64,000 bases of DNA from NCBI GenBank assembly GCA_017620475.1, contig JAFZQI010000045.1, positions 1 through 64,000 on the forward strand, written 5' to 3'. Numbering within the stretch: position 1 is the stretch's first letter; each line of letters opens with the position of its first letter. A program made the translations under genes and the position numbers. Positions 45,563 through 54,719 of the stretch are shown one piece after another. The notes below the pieces were generated by a model. That model was not told the DNA's origin, ran no database searches, and saw only the letters and a list, made by a program, of their open reading frames with translations. The DNA comes from Clostridiales bacterium (GTDB taxonomy: Bacteria; Bacillota; Clostridia; Saccharofermentanales; Saccharofermentanaceae).

Positions 45563-47995
45563 TCACTGGCTTTCCTGCAGGATCACCATCACGCGGTTCT
45601 GGATCACCGCTGCCACATCGTCCACCGATTTTTGGCCGACGAAGTAGGCTGCCGCCTCTTCTTTTACCACGGCAAGGATGGCCGGATAGGTCGCGATCTT
45701 CCTGTCGATATGCTCGACCTGATCAATGAACTTCGTGATGTCAGCCTCCTCGATCGTCTCGACCGGCCGGACATGAGGATCACCCTGCATATCCTGCTTC
45801 ATCTTCTCCACTTCCTTAGCCTGTAGTTGGACCCGCTCATCCAAAGCGGCGCGGTTCACCGGGATTCCGAATCGCCCGCCCAGGGCCATCTGTGAGGTTT
45901 CCTCCAGAAGATACTTCACGAAGTCCCAGGCCTCCTCCTTGTGTTTCGAGAAGGATGAGATCGCAATCGACAAATTCGCCGTCGCGCCGAATCCCGAACC
46001 GGAAGAGGAAGGGTATCCCATGTAGGAGATCTTTCCCTGATTAAGGTTCCGGTAATCGGCGATTTCTCTTGCGCCATCGAGAAGATAGGTCACCATGACC
46101 CAGAGCCCCGCGTCTATACCGTCGAGGACCGGATCGCCTTCATAGTCATCACCCAGATCCTGCCGTTCCCTCTGCACTTCGCAGAGCTTCGCAATCTCAA
46201 GGAGCGATTTAAACTCGGGAGAATCGAACTTCGCTTCGCAGGAAGCATAGTCGACGAAGTAAGCGATATCGCTGCAGAGCATCTTCTCCATAAGACCCTC
46301 GGCCTTTTGGCTGAAGAACGCCGTCGTCCCATCCGGTAACTGCCGGACCACAGAAAGGAAATCCGAGTACGTCCAGCCGTACCGGCTCCCGCAGATATCC
46401 GAATTCCCGAGAAGGCCCTGACCCTGTACGAGCAGCGGCATCTGGAACAGTTTTCCGTCCGTTTCAAAAGCTCTGAACACGTTATCGAAGTACTGACTTC
46501 TTTCGATCCCGGATGTCCCGTCGACGAAAGGATTCAGATCGCAAAGGATCTCTTCGTTTTCGAACTCTCCGAAATCCGTGAAATTCATCAGGAGATCCGG
46601 ACCGGTTCCGGACTTCATGTCCAGAAAGATCTTGTACGCCATATCCGCATTTCCCGCATTGACGGGCATGACCGAGTTGACATCATCCCTCGTGTCATAG
46701 GTCATAACGCGGGCCTTGCCGTCCGGACGTTTGTTGTAATCGATCAGAAGATCGATGAGCGTGGAATCATAAAGACCGTAGGCACTCAGGTGAAGAAGTG
46801 TTTTTCCCGCATGGGGATTTGTTGCCGTCCTCTTAAAGTGCGTCACATAGGCACTTTCTTCGTCCGCCTCGATATCGTACTCATACTCCAGGAAACAAAT
46901 CTCCCCTTCCGAGATCATCTTGCACGTGTCAGTCTTCAGGTTATACCAGTTGATATCCGTCTCATTCCAGTTAATAACGGCTTCCATATCACCGGTCAGA
47001 AGATCCACCTTGACGATGCCGTTGGACCCGACTGCGAAACAGGCATTCTCGCCCTGGAAAACCGTATCCGGCACCTTCGACGAGATCTCGATCATATCGC
47101 CAATTGGGTTTCCTGTTGCTTCATCGATCTCCCGGATATAGCGTTTCACAGGATAGTCCCAGTCGTTGATGTAATATAGATAGATCTTCCCGTCTATGAA
47201 AAACGCATCATGAACCGACCCGTTCTGCATAGAAGAACGCTCGTCCGGGGCCAGACACCAGAGTTCTTTTCCGTTTTTATCCACAAGGATCACTGCACCC
47301 AAATTGGAAAGAAGGATATTCCCGGAAGGAAGGATCGTCGACTTACCGTTCCAGGAAGACAGATGATACTCCGTGTAGCTCAGCGGTTCTTTTCCGATCT
47401 GTTCTCCCTTGTCATTAAACATGAGGATATCCGCATAAAAACCATCACTCATCGTGATCTCGGTCATACCGAGATTCCCGTCCGCCGTTTCAAAAGCCAT
47501 GCCGGGCGAGGAATCCAGACTATCCACCAAAAGCGTGAACTGATATTCTCCGGACGCATTAAAGACGGCCAGACCCTGCTCGTAATAGTCCGAAGCGATC
47601 CTTACGAATTCATCGTATTCATCCGGGAACTTGATCTGATCAACCTGTTCCTGGACACCCGGCGGAAATTCGTACTTGCGATAGATCTCCTTCACGATGT
47701 ATTCTCCGACGAAGGCCGGTTCACCTACGGACCAATCCTCCTCAACTTTTTTCGAAGGATCCGATGGAACAGTAAGTTCCCATCTCTCCACGTCGTAATA
47801 GGGATCCTCAGGTTTCACGATATCTACCGTGTAGTCCACGTTGTTATTGGGATTATCCGGATCCATCGTCACACGCGTCGGCAGATCCGAAGGATTCGAT
47901 GAATCACCCGGATCCGACTTCTTACACGCACTTGTAAATACGATCGATACCGCTAGAAAAACACTGGCCAGCTGCCTTATCTTTCTATTCCCCAT
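45563..47995 (-). CDS. large solute-binding lipoprotein with N-terminal repeat-rich domain
   Basis: The 810-residue product has a lipoprotein signal (VFTSAC, Cys24). The N-terminal 380 residues are beta-rich and repeat-like (a beta-propeller is a guess), and residues about 400-780 resemble ABC solute-binding proteins (MKSGTGPDLLMNF, FSKHKEEAWDFVKYLLEE). Such proteins usually feed sugar importers, but no permease is adjacent. GGGGG lies 7 nt before the ATG. Confidence 0.8.
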   Translation of the reverse strand: MGNRKIRQLASVFLAVSIVFTSACKKSDPGDSSNPSDLPTRVTMDPDNPNNNVDYTVDIVKPEDPYYDVERWELTVPSDPSKKVEEDWSVGEPAFVGEYIVKEIYRKYEFPPGVQEQVDQIKFPDEYDEFVRIASDYYEQGLAVFNASGEYQFTLLVDSLDSSPGMAFETADGNLGMTEITMSDGFYADILMFNDKGEQIGKEPLSYTEYHLSSWNGKSTILPSGNILLSNLGAVILVDKNGKELWCLAPDERSSMQNGSVHDAFFIDGKIYLYYINDWDYPVKRYIREIDEATGNPIGDMIEISSKVPDTVFQGENACFAVGSNGIVKVDLLTGDMEAVINWNETDINWYNLKTDTCKMISEGEICFLEYEYDIEADEESAYVTHFKRTATNPHAGKTLLHLSAYGLYDSTLIDLLIDYNKRPDGKARVMTYDTRDDVNSVMPVNAGNADMAYKIFLDMKSGTGPDLLMNFTDFGEFENEEILCDLNPFVDGTSGIERSQYFDNVFRAFETDGKLFQMPLLVQGQGLLGNSDICGSRYGWTYSDFLSVVRQLPDGTTAFFSQKAEGLMEKMLCSDIAYFVDYASCEAKFDSPEFKSLLEIAKLCEVQRERQDLGDDYEGDPVLDGIDAGLWVMVTYLLDGAREIADYRNLNQGKISYMGYPSSSGSGFGATANLSIAISSFSKHKEEAWDFVKYLLEETSQMALGGRFGIPVNRAALDERVQLQAKEVEKMKQDMQGDPHVRPVETIEEADITKFIDQVEHIDRKIATYPAILAVVKEEAAAYFVGQKSVDDVAAVIQNRVMVILQESQ

Positions 47996-48008
47996 ATGCC
48001 TGCCCCCT

Positions 48009-48038
48009 TATCGGATAACTACTTATCTTTATCGGATA
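48009..48038. repeat. direct repeat of TTATCGGATA upstream of the first solute-binding gene
   Basis: Two exact copies, TTATCGGATA at 48009-48018 and 48029-48038, lie 20 bp apart (about two helical turns) and just upstream of the ribosome binding site. The spacing would suit a two-site regulator, but a -35 box is not clear. Confidence 0.5.
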
Positions 48039-48113
48039 GGTACTCATCCTCATTCTACGCGGACAAGATTACAACCGGGTAACGCCCGCATCTCGTTTTC
48101 GCTATATGGCGCA

Positions 48114-50543
48114 TCAGCCCCGCTCGTTGATCACCGTTGCCGTCCGGTTCTGGATATTCTTCGCCACATCCGCCGCTGAGCGGTTCCCGAGGATATAGCC
48201 CTCGGCTTCTTCCTTGATCAGAAGGAACACCGTCTTGTCAAAACCTCTGACAGATTGGATGTTTTCCAGAAGTGCAATCGCCCGTTCGACCGTTTTTTCA
48301 TCAAGCTGCGGAAGACTTGTGAGATATTCCTGCATATATCCGACACCCATATTTTCCATCGATTCCCTATAAAGGTCAACCTGATGGCGGAGCACCTCTT
48401 CACAGGCCTTTCGGTGGACCGGGAATCCTTCGACCGCATCCGCACATTCTTCCTGCGTCGGCTGGTCAAAAAGGAATTTCACGAAATCCCATGCTTCTTT
48501 CTGGTAAGCGGAAGAATTGGAGATGCCGATACTCAAGTTATACTCGACCGAGAATCCTCCTTTTTCATTTCCGGGACAGCCGATGAATTCGACATTTCCG
48601 TCATTTACCGCATCGAACTGGGCAAATTCCAGAAGATGGGTCAGTCTTCCGAATGCTCCGGCCGTCATACCTTCCTGCATGAAGTGGACGTCGGGATTGG
48701 TACCCATATAGAAATCCGCGACCGTGCTCTCGAAGATTTCTCCTTCGGATCTGGATGAACCCAGTTCTTTTACGGCTTCCAGGATGTTCAGAAACTTCGG
48801 GTCATCGAAGTGGACCGCTTTATTCTCGTAATCGATAAAGGTCCTTCCCTCTCCATAGATAAGCGTTTCCAGAAGCTGTGCCCAGTTTTTCTCCGGGATC
48901 ATGGTCATGCCGTTGGGAAGGCTTTTGGAAATAGACAGCAGATCCTCATAGTTCCATGTTGTTTTTCCATTAGCATACTGCTTATCGATAACCATTCCAT
49001 AAGCAATGAAATTGGCCGGGATCTGATAAAGGTGTCCGTCCTTTTCACATGCACGGAAAATATGATCGAAGTAGTCATCGCGATTCAGTCCGTTCTCTCC
49101 GTCGATAAACGCATTCAGGTCACAAAGGACCTTCTCGTTATCAAACTGGCTGTACTCACCGAAATTGATAAGGATATCCGGTCCCGCTCCGGAAAGCATA
49201 TCCAGATAGACCTTATCGACTGTCTGGGAAACGATCTCCGCTTCGCTCAGATCCTCCGGAGGGAAGGGTGTCGACATGATCGAGTAGTCCACATACTCGA
49301 TCCGGATATCTTTACTTGCATCCAGATTATAATCGACGATCCGGTCCATCAGCACATTGGGGATCATCGCTGAATTTATCGGCGCGGCCACGGTGAGGAT
49401 CTTCTTTCCGGCATGCGGATTCTTCTCCTCTTTAGTAAGTTTGACAAGATAGTTCCGGGGCTGCCCGCTTGTTTCAAAGTACGGATCATCGCCGGTCGTG
49501 AGACTTCTGACGAAATACAGTTCATCCTCTGAACGGACATATAAGGCGCTGATCCCGTTACGGTTCACATCCAGGTCGTTCCAGGAAAAGAGCGTTTTCG
49601 TTGTCGTTCTTCCTACGATATCGACCTTTTCCATACCGTTTCCGTAGAGATAATAGATACCGTCATTCCCCTGCGAGAAAGAAAGTCCGTCTGATTCGAT
49701 CCGCTGACTTCCGAGTTTTCCGGAAGAAAGATCAAACTCGCGTAAGCAATCGGCGCTTATGCCGTCCTCCGCATCCGGAAGCCACAGCAAAATATAGTAT
49801 TTTCCGTCCTGATGAAAGAGTCCCTGAATCACTTCCCCCTCAGTGACCCGGTCGGTTACGATGCATTTTCCCGACGCATCAAAGAGCATGACATCACTCC
49901 AGCCGACGCAGAGGAATCCGCCATCTTCCGTCATCGCGATATCGCTGAACATGCAGTCCTTGCAGTCCAAGTCGAAAAGCTTTACCAGTTCACCCGAGTC
50001 GGTCACTTCTACGATCGAGTACGTCATGATCCAATCCGGAGCCTGGCCGTAATTTTCAAGAAGTGCCAGGAGCTTCCCGTCTTTTCTTTCGAACATCTTA
50101 GTAACTGAAGGGCTTCCCGGCCCGCCATAAGGGATCGTACAGCGGATACTTCCGTCCAGGTTATAAACGATCACGCCGCTGTCCGAATAACGGGCAAACT
50201 CATTCATGAGCCTCTCGCCATCTTCCTCAGAATAGCTCAAAGGATTCATGATGTATTTCTGATACTCTTCCTGAAGCTCTGCCGGTATCACATACGTGAT
50301 ATCATAACTGGTGGTCACGCATGAACTTAGAGCCGTAAACCTGCCCATCATAGCCGAATCCAAAACCAGATCCGGATCCGCCTTCGGAATGGGAAGTTCG
50401 ATCTGTTCGGCACGATAGTACGGATCGCTTTCCTGAACCGTTTTCACGGCCTTTCCCGATTTCTTCTTCGAGCACGCTACCGACGGCATTATCAAACTGA
50501 AGCAAAGGATACCTGCAGATATGCATTTGAGCGTTTTTTTCAT
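48114..50543 (-). CDS. large solute-binding lipoprotein, paralogue
   Basis: The 809-residue product has a signal peptide and a lipobox VAC near residue 24. Its N-terminal half is like that of the gene at 45563, and the C-terminal half (about 380-770) resembles solute-binding proteins (MLSGAGPDILINF, YQKEAWDFVKFLFD). The two genes look like diverged duplicates. The start at ATG 50543 has GGAG 7 nt upstream; the in-frame region upstream is not used. It ends 118 nt before its neighbour begins. Confidence 0.8.
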   Translation of the reverse strand: MKKTLKCISAGILCFSLIMPSVACSKKKSGKAVKTVQESDPYYRAEQIELPIPKADPDLVLDSAMMGRFTALSSCVTTSYDITYVIPAELQEEYQKYIMNPLSYSEEDGERLMNEFARYSDSGVIVYNLDGSIRCTIPYGGPGSPSVTKMFERKDGKLLALLENYGQAPDWIMTYSIVEVTDSGELVKLFDLDCKDCMFSDIAMTEDGGFLCVGWSDVMLFDASGKCIVTDRVTEGEVIQGLFHQDGKYYILLWLPDAEDGISADCLREFDLSSGKLGSQRIESDGLSFSQGNDGIYYLYGNGMEKVDIVGRTTTKTLFSWNDLDVNRNGISALYVRSEDELYFVRSLTTGDDPYFETSGQPRNYLVKLTKEEKNPHAGKKILTVAAPINSAMIPNVLMDRIVDYNLDASKDIRIEYVDYSIMSTPFPPEDLSEAEIVSQTVDKVYLDMLSGAGPDILINFGEYSQFDNEKVLCDLNAFIDGENGLNRDDYFDHIFRACEKDGHLYQIPANFIAYGMVIDKQYANGKTTWNYEDLLSISKSLPNGMTMIPEKNWAQLLETLIYGEGRTFIDYENKAVHFDDPKFLNILEAVKELGSSRSEGEIFESTVADFYMGTNPDVHFMQEGMTAGAFGRLTHLLEFAQFDAVNDGNVEFIGCPGNEKGGFSVEYNLSIGISNSSAYQKEAWDFVKFLFDQPTQEECADAVEGFPVHRKACEEVLRHQVDLYRESMENMGVGYMQEYLTSLPQLDEKTVERAIALLENIQSVRGFDKTVFLLIKEEAEGYILGNRSAADVAKNIQNRTATVINERG

Positions 50544-50586
50544 GACTCTTCTCCCCGATCCATTCATGAATTTCCATTGTAATTTC

Positions 50587-50630
50587 ATTATATAGACCCT
50601 ACATCAAGGAAAAATGACGTATGCGTCATT
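50587..50630 (-). promoter_or_regulatory. promoter and palindromic operator of the second solute-binding gene
   Basis: A minus-strand TATAAT sits at 50587-50592 about 44 nt before the start codon. The -35 region at 50610-50615 (ATTTTT) is poor but overlaps a perfect palindrome: AATGACG (50613-50619), TATG, CGTCATT (50624-50630). A regulator probably binds here. Confidence 0.55.
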
Positions 50631-50715
50631 CTCACCGTGACGATTCCGTCATACATCCCGAAGTTCCTTTCCCGAAGTTTTTTCCCAAAGGTCTTTCCCC
50701 GAAGATCTTTTCCGG

Positions 50716-50758
50716 CAAAAAGATCCGGCGGGAACCGCATCATGCCATTCCCGCCGGA
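50716..50758 (-). terminator. rho-independent terminator of the vWA gene
   Basis: On the minus strand arms TCCGGCGGGAA and TTCCCGCCGGA are followed by TCTTTTTG. It lies about 85 nt after the vWA gene's stop codon. Confidence 0.85.
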
Positions 50759-50841
50759 CCCGCTTTCACTTTTTTCGCTTTTGCTCGTCCTTACTTATCC
50801 TCTTTCACGCTTTACGGTATTGCTCGTCCTTACTGTTTCGA

Positions 50842-51558
50842 TCAGCCTCTGGCCTCGAAATCCTCATCGATTGCTTTTCTCCAGGCCGTCCCCGCCTTGC
50901 CGCGCTTTCTCACACTGCCGATGGCCTCGCTGAGGCACTCATAGTTCAGCGCCGTGCCGGCCGCATCGCAGTGGTAGTTGACCGCATTTTCCTTCGCGAT
51001 ACCAAATCTTCCTGCCGTCTCGATCGCATCAATGTTCGCACCCAGGAACAGGAACTCCCATCCCTTGCCCTTCTTCTTCTCGATCATCTTCTTGACCTTG
51101 TCCGAAGAATACTCGCGGCTACTGTTCTCCATTCCGTCCGTCGTGATCACGAAGATCGTGTGCGCCGGCACATCCTCTTCCCGGACATACTTGTGTATCC
51201 CGCTGATGTGATGGATCGTAGATCCGATCGCATCCAGAAGCGCCGTGCTGCCTCTTACAAAATAATCCTTTTCGGTCATCTCTTTGATCTCCGAGAGTTT
51301 CACTCTGTCATGCAGTGTCTCCACTTTCGAATCGAAAAGCACTGTGGTGACGTAGCATTCGCCGTCCTCTTTCTTCTGCTTATTGATCATGGAGTTAAAG
51401 CCTCCGATCGTGTCGCTCTCCAGGCCTCCCATCGAACCGCTTCTGTCGAGAATAAAGACGATCTCCGTGATGTTGTTCTTTGCTTCGCTCTTCTTTGCTG
51501 CCTCGATCTTCTCTTCCTTCGTGTTCTTTTTATCTGCATTCCAAGTAATCTTTTTCAT
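50842..51558 (-). CDS. von Willebrand factor A domain protein
   Basis: The 238-residue product has the metal-ion site of vWA domains: Asp38-x-Ser40-x-Ser42 (LDRSGSMGG), the Thr in RGSTALLDA and Asp in TTDGMENSS. The first 27 residues are lysine-rich and no signal or membrane helix is seen, so it is cytosolic. GGAGG lies upstream of the ATG. Bacterial vWA proteins often act with MoxR AAA+ ATPases, but none is adjacent. The 241-nt gap after it (51559-51799) shows no credible gene. Confidence 0.85.
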   Translation of the reverse strand: MKKITWNADKKNTKEEKIEAAKKSEAKNNITEIVFILDRSGSMGGLESDTIGGFNSMINKQKKEDGECYVTTVLFDSKVETLHDRVKLSEIKEMTEKDYFVRGSTALLDAIGSTIHHISGIHKYVREEDVPAHTIFVITTDGMENSSREYSSDKVKKMIEKKKGKGWEFLFLGANIDAIETAGRFGIAKENAVNYHCDAAGTALNYECLSEAIGSVRKRGKAGTAWRKAIDEDFEARG

Positions 51559-51799
51559 GTTCTTTTCCTCCTTAAACTTGTTGCGGTCTCTACTGTCCCG
51601 AGGCTCTGCGCCCTTCGCCGCCGGACATTTTCGATCCTGCGGTTGTCAGGATGTTCCCCGGGCTGCCGGTGCATTTCGCGCCGCCACATCTCTTTCTTAC
51701 AAGTTCATTAAACAGGAAAAATGATTCCAAAAGGTCGCCCATCAAGCGACAAATACAAAACGCATAAAACGTGCTTTCGCTATGTCCATGCACTGGAGA

Positions 51800-52951
51800 T
51801 TATTCCGGCTGGATGTCGATAATGCAGTACTCGGAAACCGTTCCGCTCTTATACGGAATCGCCCAGTCCGCGATACCTGAAGTCACGATAAATGTCGTAT
51901 TGTCTTTGACCTTCAGTCCGTAAGTTGCATCGTTCGCACCGAGGAGATCGCTCAGAATTCCGACCGGGAACATCTGTCCGCCATGGGTATGTCCGCTCAG
52001 GACCAGATCGCACCCCGCCTGCGCCTCGGCCGCATAGTCGTTCGGCTGATGGTCCAGCACGATGGTGTAATAGGCGGGCTGGATAAACATCAGGAGACGG
52101 TCGATCGTCATGCGTTCCATACTGCGGTCATTGCGCCCGACAAGATAATACTTATCCGCAATCAGGACGGACTCATCCTCAAGGACGGTCACATCGTTCT
52201 TCCGAAGTTCCGAAAGCAGATCGTCATACGAGAAGCCGCGGTTATCGCTATACCCGGCATCGTGATTTCCGGGCACATAATACACGCCGTAGGTCGTATT
52301 CATTTCTCCGAGTGCCGCACAGCTTCTCACCATATCCGTTTTACTGGTGTCGTCATCTACAAAATCACCGGCGATAACAAGGATATCCGGATGCTGCTCC
52401 TCGATCGTTTTCATGTGTTCGGCAAAGCCGTTTCCGTCAAAACAGGCACCGACATGCGAATCCGCAATCAGCGCGACGCGCAGCGGCGGCACATCTTTGT
52501 CGGTCTTGATCGTGTACTCGGTCTTACACACATGCACCGCCAGATAGTAGCAGACCGCCATGTAGATCACCGTCAGAAGCATCGCCAGAATACCCGCCAT
52601 CCAGAAAGGAACCGTCTTCTCTTGCGGACGTTTTCTCTCATTTTGTTCTTTCGCATCATTCTTCCGAACGACCCATTCCACAAACTTCATCAATTGTTCC
52701 AGCAAAGCCCAGAAAACGATCAAGTGAAGTACCGGCACGATAAGAATATAGGGCCACACCACACAGCCGAGGATCAGAAGGATCATGACCGCAGCCGCGG
52801 CTCCCGTCGCCACAGAACGCTTTTTCTTCGGAACATCCTCTGTTTTTTCCCCGAGAAGGAAAAGCCTTCTGAAACGGGAAAACAAATACGCAAGCCCCAC
52901 GATAAGGAGGATCGCCAGAACCGCTATTAAGATGAAAAACCAATGCATCAT
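51800..52951 (-). CDS. membrane-bound metallophosphoesterase, YkuE-like
   Basis: The 383-residue protein has about four N-terminal helices (about 4-24, 46-66, 68-88, 116-140) and a C-terminal calcineurin-like phosphoesterase: ADSHVG, AGDFVDDD, GNHDAG and SGHTHGGQ, which give a two-metal site. The position of the catalytic domain relative to the membrane is uncertain but may be outside. It starts 1 nt after the FeS gene stops. Confidence 0.85.
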   Translation of the reverse strand: MMHWFFILIAVLAILLIVGLAYLFSRFRRLFLLGEKTEDVPKKKRSVATGAAAAVMILLILGCVVWPYILIVPVLHLIVFWALLEQLMKFVEWVVRKNDAKEQNERKRPQEKTVPFWMAGILAMLLTVIYMAVCYYLAVHVCKTEYTIKTDKDVPPLRVALIADSHVGACFDGNGFAEHMKTIEEQHPDILVIAGDFVDDDTSKTDMVRSCAALGEMNTTYGVYYVPGNHDAGYSDNRGFSYDDLLSELRKNDVTVLEDESVLIADKYYLVGRNDRSMERMTIDRLLMFIQPAYYTIVLDHQPNDYAAEAQAGCDLVLSGHTHGGQMFPVGILSDLLGANDATYGLKVKDNTTFIVTSGIADWAIPYKSGTVSEYCIIDIQPE

Positions 52952-52952
52952 G

Positions 52953-53849
52953 TTAACTCTCTTTTCTTTCAGCAGAAACGGCAGCCGTATTGCCCCGTAT
53001 ACCCATCACCAGTGCCCCCGTCGGACAGCTACGCAGGCAGTCCCCGCATCGGACACACTCCATGCTGTTGGGGATCTTTGACGGATCGATGTTCATTTTA
53101 CATGCTTTCGCGCATGCATGGCAATCCACACACTTTCCCGTATCCAGGTGCATTCTGTAAAGGGCGAACCGGTTAAAGAATCCGTAGAAAGCACCCAGCG
53201 GGCAGAGATATCTGCAAAAGGGCCTCCATACGATCAGTCCGGAAACAAGAATAATCAGAAGAACGATCAGTTTCCAGTGAAAAAGAGCTGCCATCTGCGG
53301 GCGTATCGACTTATTAACGATCGCCATCAGAATGCCGGAGATCGTTCCCGACGGACAGACATATTTGCAGAACGTCGGCGTCAGCGGAATGCATAGCGGC
53401 AGGATGATCACCAGAACCAGAAGCACAGCATACTTCAGGTATCTCAAATACTTGTCCAGGAAGAACTTGTTCTTCTTGAAAAAAGGGATCAGATAGATCA
53501 GGTCCTGCAGAAATCCGAACGGGCAAAGAAGCCCGCATACGGCTCTTCCCAAAAGCGCGCCGGCAAACAGCAGAATACCCAGAACATAGTACGGGAAACG
53601 GAAAGTCCTGGCACTTAGGAAACTCTGCAGCGAACCGACCGGACAGGCGCTTACCGCTCCCGGACAGGAGTAACAGTTTAGTCCCGGCACGCAGACTTTC
53701 TTCGTCGCACCCGTATAGATCTTTCCGGTAAAGAATCCCTTGAAGTTGGCATTCTGAATCAGTACCGCCACAGCCTGGATCCCCATATGGACGCCCTTGC
53801 CGGATCGTATGGATGGTTTTTCTTTCGATGATCTATCCAATTCCGACAC
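52953..53849 (-). CDS. 4Fe-4S membrane protein, NapH/NosR-like
   Basis: The 298-residue protein has about five helices and many cysteine motifs: CYSC, CGLLCPFG, CKYVCPSG, CRYLCPLG and two ferredoxin CxxCxxCxxxC(P/K) clusters (VDCHACAKAC and VRCGDCLRSC). This is the plan of NapH/YccM-type electron transfer proteins that take electrons from membrane quinol. The start at 53849 (GTG) overlaps the CD1871A stop by 17 nt; an ATG further in (near residue 22) is an alternative. Confidence 0.85.
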   Translation of the reverse strand: MSELDRSSKEKPSIRSGKGVHMGIQAVAVLIQNANFKGFFTGKIYTGATKKVCVPGLNCYSCPGAVSACPVGSLQSFLSARTFRFPYYVLGILLFAGALLGRAVCGLLCPFGFLQDLIYLIPFFKKNKFFLDKYLRYLKYAVLLVLVIILPLCIPLTPTFCKYVCPSGTISGILMAIVNKSIRPQMAALFHWKLIVLLIILVSGLIVWRPFCRYLCPLGAFYGFFNRFALYRMHLDTGKCVDCHACAKACKMNIDPSKIPNSMECVRCGDCLRSCPTGALVMGIRGNTAAVSAERKES

Positions 53850-53988
53850 ACTCCATACAGATCCGGATAGCTTTAGTCAGCACGGATCTCTCCTGCCCGA
53901 GAACGACCCCGGTCACGATCAGCGCAGCGGCTGCAAGAATCAGCACCACGGCAACAATATTCTTCTTTTTTTCGGTTAATCTCTTCAT
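53833..53988 (-). CDS. CD1871A family CXXC membrane miniprotein
   Basis: A 51-residue protein with one membrane helix (about 11-32) and a C-terminal IRICMECVGIG motif. This is the short CD1871A family, named from Clostridioides difficile, where its gene sits between a thioredoxin-like protein and a 4Fe-4S protein. Here it has the same neighbours. Its role is unknown; the two cysteines suggest a redox or metal function. The start at 53988 has a GAGAG site; longer in-frame extensions exist. Confidence 0.8.
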   Translation of the reverse strand: MKRLTEKKKNIVAVVLILAAAALIVTGVVLGQERSVLTKAIRICMECVGIG

Positions 53989-54081
53989 AGACAACTCTCG
54001 TGTCTTCGCCTGCACAGCACGCGGGTACAGCTTATACATGGAACTGCAGCACCATATTGAAAGCTGCATGTCCTGATGTTC

Positions 54082-54705
54082 TCAGATGTACTGCTTGATG
54101 ATCTGCATCCATCCGTTATAGTCTTTACTGCCAACGACCGTCTTCTCCCCGTCAGACATATCGATGACATGCCCGTTCTGATCCACAAAGATCGTCGTCG
54201 GAACATATCCCGTCTGAAACGGGTCAAATGCACTTGTATAGAAACAGATCGGATACGTGATCCCGGCATCTGCAAGGACAGATTCCACATCCTCTTCCAT
54301 TCCTTCCGTCGAATACACGCCGATGATTGCAAATCCCTGATCCTTGTACTCTTCGTAGATCTTTTCCAGTTCGGGCATCTCCTCGACGCACGGTCCGCAC
54401 CAGGGCTCCCAGAAGTTGATCATGGTCAATTTGTTCTCGGCAAAAACACTCTCGCTGATCTGGTTTCCGTCTCTGTCCGTAATGGAGAACGTGATCTCCG
54501 GCTGGAAATCTCCGTTAACTGTTTGGGGAGCTTCTGTCGTTTCTTTTGTTGTGTCCGTCTCTTCATCGGAAGTGTCTTCCACTTCTTCCGTAGTTTTCTT
54601 CGTAACCTTCTTTTTCTTTTTCGTTTCTTCCTTCTTGCTGCAGCCGGCGCCGACACTCACCACCAGCATCATCGCAGCCATCAGAAGCGCCATTCTTTTC
54701 TTCAT
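54082..54705 (-). CDS. TlpA-like thioredoxin-fold lipoprotein
   Basis: The 207-residue product has a lipoprotein signal ending in VGAGC (Cys22), a long Lys/Glu/Thr linker (about 24-62) and a TlpA-type thioredoxin domain with WCGPC near residue 100. The Pro in VPTTIFVD is the cis-proline. It should reduce disulfides on the outer face of the membrane. It is 14 nt after the GH43 gene and 93 nt before the CD1871A gene. Confidence 0.88.
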   Translation of the reverse strand: MKKRMALLMAAMMLVVSVGAGCSKKEETKKKKKVTKKTTEEVEDTSDEETDTTKETTEAPQTVNGDFQPEITFSITDRDGNQISESVFAENKLTMINFWEPWCGPCVEEMPELEKIYEEYKDQGFAIIGVYSTEGMEEDVESVLADAGITYPICFYTSAFDPFQTGYVPTTIFVDQNGHVIDMSDGEKTVVGSKDYNGWMQIIKQYI

Positions 54706-54719
54706 AGAGTTTCTCCTTT

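Noticed and set aside
51590-51793. A 67-residue minus-strand reading frame in the gap between the phosphoesterase and vWA genes
   Set aside because: No ribosome binding site, no recognised domain, and Cys/Gly/Arg-rich content typical of noncoding sequence.
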